From: Planctomycetota bacterium | Lineage (GTDB): Bacteria; Planctomycetota; SZUA-567; H5-PLA8 | DNA length: 64,000 nt | NCBI GenBank assembly: GCA_015075375.1 | Contig: JABTUM010000003.1 | Span: 248,001-312,000, forward strand | Reading direction: 5' to 3' | Part shown: piece by piece, positions 50,098-57,873 of the stretch | Layout: every line of letters begins with the position of its first letter | How positions within the stretch are numbered: the stretch's first letter is position 1 | The notes under the pieces: generated by a model | Database searches by the model: none | Told to the model about the DNA's origin: nothing | The model's input: only the letters and a program-made list of their open reading frames with translations | Position numbers and translations under genes: made by a program

Positions 50098-51828
50098 ATG
50101 GGAAACGTTGAGGAAGTCAAAAAGAACAGCCAAGGCCTCCGCGGCACCATCGCTGAAACGCTCGCGCGCAAGGATGCCTGCTTCAACGATACCGACCAGC
50201 ACGTCATCAAGTTCCACGGGTTGTACCAGGAAGACGACCGTGACGAACGCATGGCGCGGATCAAGGCCAAAGAAGAGCCAGCCTACATCCTTATGGTCCG
50301 CTGCAAACTGCCCGGCGGCAAATTGAGTGCCGCGCAATACCTCGCCATGGACCAGATCTGCGGCGATCTGGGGAACGGCTCGCTGCGCGTCACCACGCGC
50401 CAGGACTTTCAGTTTCACGGCGTGCTGCTGGGCAACGTGAAGGAGCTGATCCAGAAAATTTACGCGGCCGAAGTCACCACATTCGGAGGCTGCGGCGACG
50501 TCGAGCGCAACGTGGTCGCCACGCCCGCGCCTTTCGCCGAACCGATGTACCGGGAGATTCAGGAAGCTGCGCAACAGCTTTCCGCGGCCACGCTGCCCAA
50601 GACGCGCGCCTACTTCGATGTCTGGCTCGATGGCGAAAAGCTCAAGCGCGAGGACGAGCCCGATCCGCTCTATAAGGACGTCTACCTGCCGCGGAAGTTC
50701 AAGTCCGCGATCCTGGCGGGTCCCCGCAACGACATCGATGCCTACGCCCACGATCTCACGTTTGTGGCACATGCGCCCACCGGAACGGTCGAAGGCTACA
50801 CCGTCCTGGCCGGCGGCGGCTTCGGCATGGATCACGGCAAGAAGGCCACCTACCCCTTCCTGGCCGTGCCGCTGTATTACGTCGGCAAGGAGCACGTAGT
50901 GGATGTGGCCAAGGCGGTCATCGCCACGTTCCGCGATTTCGGCGACCGCGAGAACCGCAAGCACGCGCGCTTGAAGTATCAGATCGTCGAGCGTGGTGTG
51001 CAGTGGCTGATCGACGAGACCAAGTCACGCTTGCCCGGCGTAAAGTTCGAAAAGCCCAAGAGTTTGAAGCTTGGCAGCACCGAAGACTGGCTGGGCTGGC
51101 ACGAACAAGGCGACGGCAAGCTCTTCCTCGGTGTCAAGATCGAGTCCGGCCGGATCAAGGACTTCGACGGCGGCCCGAGCATCCGGACGGCGCTGCGCAC
51201 GCTCGTCGAACGCTTCAAGTGCGAGGTGCGCCTTACCGCTAACCAAAACGTGATCTTCTGCCACCTGAACCCGGCTGACCGTGGCGAGATCGACGCGCAC
51301 CTCCAAAAGCACGGCATCCTGCCCGCCGCCGATTACACGCGCCCGCACCGCATGGGCATCGCCTGCACCGCGCTGCCCACCTGCAAGCTGGCGCTTTCCG
51401 AAAGCGAACGCGTCTTTCCCGATCTGATGAACCGGATCGACGCTGTGCTCAAGGATCTGGGCCTGCAAGACGAGTCGATTCTCTTCCGCATGACCGGCTG
51501 CCCCAACGGCTGCGCTCGCCCCTACAACGCCGACTTCGCGTTCGTCGGGCGCGGTATCGGGAAGTACGCCGTCTATATTGGCGGTTCGCACCGCGGCGAC
51601 CGCATGGCCGGCTTGGCCATGAAGACCTGCGACCTCGAAGAGATTCCCGGCGCCGTTCGGCCATACCTCGAATCGTTCAAGGCCCAGCGCACGCCCGGCG
51701 AAACCTTCACCGACTGGTGGGGACGCACGCAACCCGCCGGCCCCGCCCCTCATCCCGACCAGTTCCACGTCGAACTGGAAGCGCGAAAGGCGCGCTTGGC
51801 GGGCACCAAGGCCTCGGCTCCCGAATAG
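50098..51828 (+). CDS. Siroheme- and 4Fe-4S-containing sulfite/nitrite reductase
   Basis: A 576-residue assimilatory reductase of the CysI/NirA family that carries out six-electron reduction of sulfite or nitrite. Cluster cysteines are C423 and C429 (ACTALPTC) and C468 and C472 (GCPNGC); siroheme-contacting Arg residues lie in LRVTTRQDFQFHG. The C-terminal GETFTDWW resembles CysI. The length fits the hemoprotein subunit, and no flavoprotein partner is next to it, so a ferredoxin may be the donor. Sulfite is the better guess, but nitrite cannot be excluded. Confidence 0.88.
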   Translation: MGNVEEVKKNSQGLRGTIAETLARKDACFNDTDQHVIKFHGLYQEDDRDERMARIKAKEEPAYILMVRCKLPGGKLSAAQYLAMDQICGDLGNGSLRVTTRQDFQFHGVLLGNVKELIQKIYAAEVTTFGGCGDVERNVVATPAPFAEPMYREIQEAAQQLSAATLPKTRAYFDVWLDGEKLKREDEPDPLYKDVYLPRKFKSAILAGPRNDIDAYAHDLTFVAHAPTGTVEGYTVLAGGGFGMDHGKKATYPFLAVPLYYVGKEHVVDVAKAVIATFRDFGDRENRKHARLKYQIVERGVQWLIDETKSRLPGVKFEKPKSLKLGSTEDWLGWHEQGDGKLFLGVKIESGRIKDFDGGPSIRTALRTLVERFKCEVRLTANQNVIFCHLNPADRGEIDAHLQKHGILPAADYTRPHRMGIACTALPTCKLALSESERVFPDLMNRIDAVLKDLGLQDESILFRMTGCPNGCARPYNADFAFVGRGIGKYAVYIGGSHRGDRMAGLAMKTCDLEEIPGAVRPYLESFKAQRTPGETFTDWWGRTQPAGPAPHPDQFHVELEARKARLAGTKASAPE

Positions 51829-51839
51829 AGACTCGAAAC

Positions 51840-52631
51840 GTGCCGACCCCGCGAACCAACCCCCTGCGCACGGCACTGAGCGAGAATCGGCTCAGCGTCG
51901 GCGCGTTTCAAATGCTGGCCGACCCTGCAGTGACCGAAATCTTGCTCGGCGGAGGGCTCGAATGGGTGCTCATCGATTCCGAGCACCGCTCCTTTAACGC
52001 CGAAACCGTCGAGCAATTGGTCCGCACCGCGCACGGTTGCGGTCCGGGCAAAAGCGCCGTGGTCCGTGTGCGCGACCTCACCCGTGGTGCCGTACAATAC
52101 GCGCTTGAGTCCGGAGCCGAAGGCATTGTCGTACCGCTGGTGAATTCCGCGGAGCAAGCCGCCGAAGCGGTGGCATTGACGCATTACCCGCCGCTGGGCA
52201 CTCGAGGTCTGAACGCCGGCGCGCGAGCGGCCGGCTGGGGCACCGCCGATCCCAGCGGCTACGCCCGAGCGGCCAATGAGCAACTCGTGGTTGCCGTCCA
52301 GATCGAGACCGTCGCCGGATTGGAAGCCGTCGAATCCATCGCCGCCGTCGAAGGCGTGGACATGCTCTACGTCGGACCCTTCGATCTTTCGCACGGTATG
52401 GGTCTGACGGGGCAACTCGGGCACGCGGAGGTCCGTAAGGCCATCGCGCGCGTCTTTGAAGTGGGGCGCAAGCATCGGAAGTGGCTCGGCGTCCTGGCGC
52501 CGGATGTCGCGTTTGCGCAATGGTGCATCGAAGGCGGCGTACGCTTCCTCACCTATCGTTCCGACGTGCGCTACCTGAAAGCCACCGTCGCACAGGAAGT
52601 CGCCTCGCTGCAAGCGCTGGCCGCCCGTTGA
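51840..52631 (+). CDS. HpcH/HpaI aldolase family protein
   Basis: A 263-residue class II pyruvate aldolase. The metal ligands are the Glu in VAVQIETVAG and Asp in YVGPFDLSHGMG, and the phosphate/substrate-binding Arg/His lie in LIDSEHRSFN. It cleaves 4-hydroxy-2-keto acids to pyruvate and an aldehyde. Start GTG at 51840, eleven bases after the reductase stop; the frame continues upstream but overlaps that gene. Could act on products of the sugar dehydrogenases elsewhere in the window. Confidence 0.88.
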   Translation: MPTPRTNPLRTALSENRLSVGAFQMLADPAVTEILLGGGLEWVLIDSEHRSFNAETVEQLVRTAHGCGPGKSAVVRVRDLTRGAVQYALESGAEGIVVPLVNSAEQAAEAVALTHYPPLGTRGLNAGARAAGWGTADPSGYARAANEQLVVAVQIETVAGLEAVESIAAVEGVDMLYVGPFDLSHGMGLTGQLGHAEVRKAIARVFEVGRKHRKWLGVLAPDVAFAQWCIEGGVRFLTYRSDVRYLKATVAQEVASLQALAAR

Positions 52632-52662
52632 CAGGCTCCTTCAAAGTGCTAACAGTATCCGG

Positions 52663-53781
52663 GTGAACGCCAACCGCATTCAACAAGCAGGCTTCCTGGC
52701 ACTCCTGTGCGGCGCGTGCTTGGCGTGGGCCGTATGCGCGGGAGAAGCCCCGACCGAAAAGCCGCTCGATCCGAGTTCCTTGCCGAAGCAGTACGGCGGG
52801 TTGCCGCTGCTCTGGGCCCCGAAAGCCGAGGACCTGGAAAAGCTCAAGGGCGACTTGTCTGCGCCCGTCTGGAAGCAGGCTGCGCAGGTGGAAATGGTCG
52901 ACTGCGTCAGCGGCGCCGCACCCAAAATCCCCACCACGCTGTACGTCTATTGCTCCGACCACGCGCTCTACTTTGGCTTTCGTTGCCGGGAACCCAAGCC
53001 CAACGGACTGGTCACCGCCGGCGGCGAAATCTGGTCCCACGACGAGGTGGAACTTTTCTTCGAGCCCCACAAAGACACCCTGAAGAAGTGCTACCACCAG
53101 CTCATCGTCAATGCCGCCGCCGACAAATGGCACGGCCGCGTGCATCTGTATCCCAAGCAGCAAAACATGCAGCTACGCGAAGAGTGGAACCCGCGTTTCG
53201 AAGCTGTGGCAAAGGTGGGCGACGACGCTTGGACGCTGGAAGTCAAAGTGCCCTACAATCAGATGAAACTGACCGAAGAGGCCAAGAAAAAGAACACGCT
53301 CTGGCGCTTGAATCTCTATCGCCATCGTCCTCAAAAGGACGACGAGCCGCGCATGACGTGGGCCTGGTCCCCGCCCGGCGACCCCGCGTTTCACACACCC
53401 ATGAAATTCGGATACCTGCTGCCCGAAAGCCATGCCAGCGCAAAGCTGATCGCCCGGATTGCCGAAGAAGCGCGAGTCGAAGCCGAGCTTCGCGCCCAGC
53501 CCCTGGGGCTCGATCTGGATTGGGAAATTAGAAAACGCGCCGCCGAATTGGCCGCGCCGCTCTTCGCCGAGCGGGCCGCCGCAGCCGAACGCCTCCTGTC
53601 GATCCACACCGGCCATCCCAATGGGGCGCTGCGCGTGCGCGAGGTCCTCGATGTGCTATGCCAATCCAGCCGCGACGCCCATCTGGTCGCCGCGGCGGGA
53701 GCTTTATTGGGCCAGCTCAAACTGTCGTCCGAAGGCGGAGAAGATCCGATTCCCGACCAGTTCCTGCGCCGTTCGCGCTGA
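52663..53781 (+). CDS. Secreted CBM9/DOMON-like protein
   Basis: A 372-residue protein with a signal peptide (about 1-26, ending VCAGEA). Residues about 55-245 fit a carbohydrate-binding family 9-like sandwich: APVWKQAAQVEMVD start, TTLYVYCSDHALYFGFRC, DEVELFFEPHKD and the final strand pair TLEVKVPY. The C-terminal 120 residues are helical. No catalytic domain, so it probably binds sugar ligands or holds partners outside the membrane. Start GTG at 52663. Confidence 0.75.
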   Translation: MNANRIQQAGFLALLCGACLAWAVCAGEAPTEKPLDPSSLPKQYGGLPLLWAPKAEDLEKLKGDLSAPVWKQAAQVEMVDCVSGAAPKIPTTLYVYCSDHALYFGFRCREPKPNGLVTAGGEIWSHDEVELFFEPHKDTLKKCYHQLIVNAAADKWHGRVHLYPKQQNMQLREEWNPRFEAVAKVGDDAWTLEVKVPYNQMKLTEEAKKKNTLWRLNLYRHRPQKDDEPRMTWAWSPPGDPAFHTPMKFGYLLPESHASAKLIARIAEEARVEAELRAQPLGLDLDWEIRKRAAELAAPLFAERAAAAERLLSIHTGHPNGALRVREVLDVLCQSSRDAHLVAAAGALLGQLKLSSEGGEDPIPDQFLRRSR

Positions 53782-53846
53782 ACGCAGTCCAGACTCCCGT
53801 TCGCCTATCGTCCGCACGCCATGCCGCCTGGGACTCGCGTCCTGCA

Positions 53847-54401
53847 TCAGACGCGAGGCAAGATCATCGGGCCGGCCACTTCCTCGGCCACTTTGGCTCC
53901 CGCCAGCCGCTCCACCAGCTTCAAGGCGAACTCGAAGGCCGTTCCCGGGCCGCGACTGGTAATCAAGTGCCCGTCGCAGACCACGCGCTCCTCGGAATAG
54001 GTGGCAAAGGCGGCCACTTCGTCGCGCACCGCCGGGTGGCTGGTCATGCGCTTCCCCCGCCCCACTCCGGCGGCCACCAGCGCGATCGGCGCCGCGCAAA
54101 TGGCGGCCACGTCGCGTCCGGCCGCTTCCTGCTCGGCCAGCAGCTTGCGCACGGCCGGCGAAGCCGCCAGCGCCTTGCTGCCCGGGCCGCCGCCCGGCAG
54201 CACCATAGCCTCGAACGGGCCCGGCGCGGCGGAGAGCGCGCAATCGGGCGCGATCTTCACCGACCGGCTGCATGCCACCGGAGCGGTTCCTTCGAGCCCC
54301 GCCAGCGTCACGTCCAGCCCCGCGCGCCTCAGCACATCCACCACGATGACCGTTTCCATCTCCTCGGCGCCCGGCGCAAGAATCACCAGTACACGCTTCA
54401 T
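53847..54401 (-). CDS. DJ-1/PfpI family protein
   Basis: A 184-residue single-domain member. The nucleophile elbow AAICAAPIALVAAG holds C102, and the supporting glutamate is E14/E15 in GAEEME, as in DJ-1/YajL proteins (deglycase/chaperone-like; exact activity debated). TSHPAVRDEV and VICDGHLITSRGPGT-like segments (here VVCDGHLITSRGPGT) complete the fold. It lies 34 bases after the ferredoxin gene on the minus strand. Confidence 0.9.
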   Translation of the reverse strand: MKRVLVILAPGAEEMETVIVVDVLRRAGLDVTLAGLEGTAPVACSRSVKIAPDCALSAAPGPFEAMVLPGGGPGSKALAASPAVRKLLAEQEAAGRDVAAICAAPIALVAAGVGRGKRMTSHPAVRDEVAAFATYSEERVVCDGHLITSRGPGTAFEFALKLVERLAGAKVAEEVAGPMILPRV

Positions 54402-54435
54402 CGGGATGCTCCTTTCGTCGCGCGGCGCCGCTCGG

Positions 54436-54810
54436 TCACGATCGATCGCCGTGCTGTCCCTGCATGGGATTGTGCGCGAACGCGAACTCTTGAACGATCC
54501 GGCCGCCGATCAGATGCTCCTGGATGATCGTCTCCAACCGCTCTGGCGTGCATTTCTTGTACCAGACGCCATCCGGATACACGACGGCGATCGGCCCTTC
54601 TTCGCATACGCGAAAGCAGCCGACCTTGCTGCGGTATACGCCGCCCGGAGTGGGATTGACGAGCTTCAGCTCTTTCAAGCGACGCTTGAGGAACTCCCAG
54701 GACTCCTCGCCTTTGCCGAAGGAGCAGCAATCCGGTCCCAGACAAATGAACAGGTGCCGCGAGTAAGTTCCAATGCCGAGCTTCTCGGCTGCCTTTTCGG
54801 CCTTGGCCAT
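54436..54810 (-). CDS. Thioredoxin-like [2Fe-2S] ferredoxin
   Basis: A 124-residue ferredoxin with a thioredoxin-like fold. Cluster ligands: HLFICLGPDCCS (first pair; closely spaced) and GCFRVCEEGP (second pair). The downstream AVVYPDGVWYKKCTPE and IIQEHLIGG are typical of the family. Start at ATG 54810 with GGAG upstream; ATG at 54870 is an alternative that would add 20 residues. It may be an electron donor for the siroheme reductase 3 kb away (inference). Confidence 0.85.
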   Translation of the reverse strand: MAKAEKAAEKLGIGTYSRHLFICLGPDCCSFGKGEESWEFLKRRLKELKLVNPTPGGVYRSKVGCFRVCEEGPIAVVYPDGVWYKKCTPERLETIIQEHLIGGRIVQEFAFAHNPMQGQHGDRS

Positions 54811-54908
54811 GTTGCACGCGTCTCCAGGTGGCAGCCCCGGCGCGATGGCGCGCCGAACTTCTCCTAGCATGGCCCGAGATGAGCGTCGCGCAAATCCATT
54901 CGGGCAAG

Positions 54909-57146
54909 TTATTCGCCCGTCGCGTTCCCGGTGCCCATCTCGAAGGCGCTGACCGGATCTCCGCAGTAGTCCCGCGTATCCCGCAGGCCTCCGCGCGCGC
55001 GCGCCGTTTGGCCGCCTTCGCGGATCAGGACCGCCGCGCAGCCGCGGTACCGGTCCATGCGCACCACCCGCCAGGCCCCGGCGTCTACGGGCGTCACGCG
55101 CTGCGGATTGGGATCGCCCGGATAGAAAACGAAAACCTCGTTCAGCCGCTCGCCGCGAGGCAGCCGGAATCGCACCTCTTTCGGCTCGGAGTAATGCAAC
55201 GTATCCTCGGTCGAAATCCAGTCGGTCATGCAGCCGGCCAGGTAACTCCCGTCGGGCAGCGTATAGAGTTGGCCGTACACGCCATCCGAGAACGCGATCG
55301 GATCGGGCTCGAAGCAAAGCACCCGGCCCGCGAAGAGCCTGTAGAGCGGCAGATAGCGCGAGTACAGCTGGCGCAGGGTACGCTTCTCGCGTTCGAGTTC
55401 CGCGGGCGTCTTGCTTCGAAATACCGGATCGCGCGGCCAGCCGCCGTACACCACGCTGCGCTTGAGGTATTCCTCCTGCGGCTTCTTGAGCCCGGTCCAC
55501 ATGAAGAAGAGCGGCTTCGCGATGCACGTGAAAAAATACTTCACTTCCGCGCCGTCGCCCTGGCCTTCCAGCAGCACGCCATCCACGTGCTGCATGTTTT
55601 GAACCGTACGCGGCTTGTTCGCGAAGCAGTCCTTGCGCTGGCGCTGCAGCAGCCTCCCGATCCGCTCCTGGATCCGCGAGAGCGCCCAGTTCACCGAAAA
55701 CGCGGGCTTGTTGTTCACCATCGTCACACCGTCGCTGTGCGCGAAATCGAGATCGAAGTGACGGAAGCAATCGAGAAAGAAGCCGTCCAGGTGCTTGCCC
55801 AGCTTGGCGAGGATCTTCTTTGTGGAAGCGATCGCGAACCGGCCATAGCTGAAGTCGGGATCGGGATTGATGCAGTGGCAAAAGCGCCAGCCGCTGGGTG
55901 CGGGCTTTCCGTCTTCATACGCCACGATCGAATCCGGATGCTTCCTCTCGATCCAGGGAATGTAGCCGTCCGTATAGTTCGTGTAGTAGTGCGAGGAGAT
56001 CCCGGCCTTCTGCAACACTTTCAATTTTTCGAGAATCAACGCACGCGATAAGCGCCGGTCGTTTTTCACCGGGCGGCCCAACTTCTCGTTCTCGAGCTGC
56101 CCGATGCTTTTCCAGGTCTTTGCGCCTTCGTAATAATAATCGCCGTAAAAGGGGAAATGCCCGTGCACTTCCAGATACTTGCCGCCGAAGCTTTTGAACT
56201 CCTCCGCCTTATCCGCCGTGAAAATCGACCCGCATTCGAAGGTGCCTTGCCGTTCCCAAATCTCTTTGACCGGAGGATCGAAGAAGTCGCGGTAGCGCTT
56301 GTACACCTGCCCCAAGCCCGGGCGCCAGTGTCCGCCGTGCATAAAAATCAGACCGCCCGTTTTGCAGGGCTTTCGGCCGTGCAGCCCAATGTGGTAGTGG
56401 ACATGCTCGAAGTACGGCAGCTCGTCGAGGTTCGGTTGCTCTTGAAAACCCCAGTTGAAAGTGCGCTCCCCGTTGACGAATTGAAATTTCGACGCGGGCA
56501 CGTTGCGCTCGAAGCGGTCAGCAAACGTAAAGCCCGCGTCCGTCGCGGAATCGTAGGTGCTGAAGACCGGCACGCAGACCTCGCGGTCTCCGACATACGG
56601 CCCCTGGTTATACATAAAGTCGAAACTACTCATGCCGTCGAAGATCCAAGGCTCGTTGAGTCCCTGGGGCGCGCCGTCCTGGCGCGTATTGGCAGCCGTC
56701 CAGCAGTACCAGCCCGCGATCAGCGGCACGAAGAAGAAAACACGCACTCCGCGGTTCACCGACGCGTGCTGTGTGAATGTCACGTCCCACTCCAGAGCCG
56801 AACCGTCCAGGCGCAACTCCAACTGCACTTGAAACGGACAGTTCGCGTAAGTCTTGGTGAGCGTCAGGCGCGTTCCTCTTGCGTCAAGCTTGGCGTCCTG
56901 CACGCGCGGATCGGAATGAAAATCGTCGTAACTCTTGCGTTCCAGCTCGTCGAAGATGCGCAACCCGCCGATGTACCCGGGAATCTTGCCGCGCAGTTGC
57001 TGAAACAGATCCACCTTCTTTTTACCGCGCTTAACACTCAACCCGCGCAGGCGCCCGGTGGCCCGCTCCACCAGCACTTCGGCGAACTTGTTTTGCAATA
57101 TCCACACTGGAGCCGGCTCAGTAGTGAGGGGGTTTACGTGCGGCAT
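54909..57146 (-). CDS. Glycoside hydrolase-like protein
   Basis: A 745-residue protein with an N-terminal beta-sandwich (about 1-300), a TIM-barrel-like middle (about 310-620) and a C-terminal beta domain. The barrel contains HLDGFFLDCFRHFD, where the Asp after FFL is a candidate nucleophile, and GVLLEGQGDG, a candidate acid/base region. The organisation resembles GH36/GH31-like or DUF6259 proteins, but the family is not certain. No signal peptide. GGAGGAG precedes the ATG at 57146. 57147-57361 upstream holds no gene or clear motif. Confidence 0.65.
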   Translation of the reverse strand: MPHVNPLTTEPAPVWILQNKFAEVLVERATGRLRGLSVKRGKKKVDLFQQLRGKIPGYIGGLRIFDELERKSYDDFHSDPRVQDAKLDARGTRLTLTKTYANCPFQVQLELRLDGSALEWDVTFTQHASVNRGVRVFFFVPLIAGWYCWTAANTRQDGAPQGLNEPWIFDGMSSFDFMYNQGPYVGDREVCVPVFSTYDSATDAGFTFADRFERNVPASKFQFVNGERTFNWGFQEQPNLDELPYFEHVHYHIGLHGRKPCKTGGLIFMHGGHWRPGLGQVYKRYRDFFDPPVKEIWERQGTFECGSIFTADKAEEFKSFGGKYLEVHGHFPFYGDYYYEGAKTWKSIGQLENEKLGRPVKNDRRLSRALILEKLKVLQKAGISSHYYTNYTDGYIPWIERKHPDSIVAYEDGKPAPSGWRFCHCINPDPDFSYGRFAIASTKKILAKLGKHLDGFFLDCFRHFDLDFAHSDGVTMVNNKPAFSVNWALSRIQERIGRLLQRQRKDCFANKPRTVQNMQHVDGVLLEGQGDGAEVKYFFTCIAKPLFFMWTGLKKPQEEYLKRSVVYGGWPRDPVFRSKTPAELEREKRTLRQLYSRYLPLYRLFAGRVLCFEPDPIAFSDGVYGQLYTLPDGSYLAGCMTDWISTEDTLHYSEPKEVRFRLPRGERLNEVFVFYPGDPNPQRVTPVDAGAWRVVRMDRYRGCAAVLIREGGQTARARGGLRDTRDYCGDPVSAFEMGTGNATGE

Positions 57147-57361
57147 CGGGGGTAACTCCTCCGGGGTAAGGCCGGCCAGCGACCGAAGCAAAGTCGCGGC
57201 CCCAAAATCGAAGAATTCACAGGTGGTCTATACCTCTTCTATACAACATCCACTCTTCATTCGCGTCCGGCCAATACCCTAAGCAGGCGAAATGATTCCT
57301 GAGCGTCCCCATCGCACATGGGGAAGCTTAAGCAGTGCCCATAGTTCGGTGTGGGCTGGAG

Positions 57362-57760
57362 CTAACTGATTTCCAAACCGCTCGCGCTCGGCCCATCGGT
57401 GGTCACGAGGCGCAATCCGCCATCGGGCTGCCGCACGGCCAACAACATGCCTTCACTGACCTCGCCGCGAAGCTTGGTGGGCTTGAGATTGTCCACGATC
57501 ACTATGGTCTTCCCGATCAATTGCTCCGGGCTGTAGTGCTCGCGAATACCCGAGACGATCCGCTTGCTCCGTTCGCCCAGCTTGAGTTGCAGGATCAACA
57601 GGCGGTCGGCCTTGGGATGAGCTGAGGCTTCCACGACTTCGGCGGTGGCCAATCGAACCTTGGCAAAATCGTCGATACCGATTTCCACCACGCCGGCGGG
57701 AACCGGTTCGGCGGCCGGGGGTACAGGGGTCGGTGCGGGGGGCTGCGGGGATTCGCTCAT
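57362..57760 (-). CDS. Trbp111/MetG C-terminal-like tRNA-binding protein
   Basis: A 132-residue protein with a Pro-rich N-terminal tail (1-22) and an OB-fold tRNA-binding domain (about 27-132): FAKVRLATAEVVEASAHPKADRL, RIVSGIREHY, IVIVDNLKPTKLRG and SEGMLLAV. This fold binds the tRNA elbow and occurs as the C-terminal part of MetRS or free (Trbp111, CsaA). No MetRS gene is near. It lies alone between the glycosidase-like gene and the TPR gene terminator. Confidence 0.88.
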   Translation of the reverse strand: MSESPQPPAPTPVPPAAEPVPAGVVEIGIDDFAKVRLATAEVVEASAHPKADRLLILQLKLGERSKRIVSGIREHYSPEQLIGKTIVIVDNLKPTKLRGEVSEGMLLAVRQPDGGLRLVTTDGPSASGLEIS

Positions 57761-57815
57761 CGTCGGACTCCTGGCCGCGCAGCGGTATTCCTTGGCGCGG
57801 ACGGCCTTAAAAAGA

Positions 57816-57841
57816 GCGGTCCGGGCGTTGGCCCGGACCGC
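57816..57841 (-). terminator. Rho-independent terminator of the TPR lipoprotein gene
   Basis: A perfect 11-bp stem (GCGGTCCGGGC / GCCCGGACCGC) with a 4-base loop, followed on the minus strand by TCTTTTTAAGG. It lies 33 bases beyond the stop at 57874. The best intrinsic terminator in the window. Confidence 0.88.
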
Positions 57842-57873
57842 GTATGGCGTTCGTACTTGGGGGCACTACGTAC

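Noticed and set aside
54398..54907. 169-codon minus-strand frame overlapping the ferredoxin gene
   Set aside because: Different frame with Arg/Ser-rich composition; the frame ending at 54436 contains the ferredoxin cysteine motifs.
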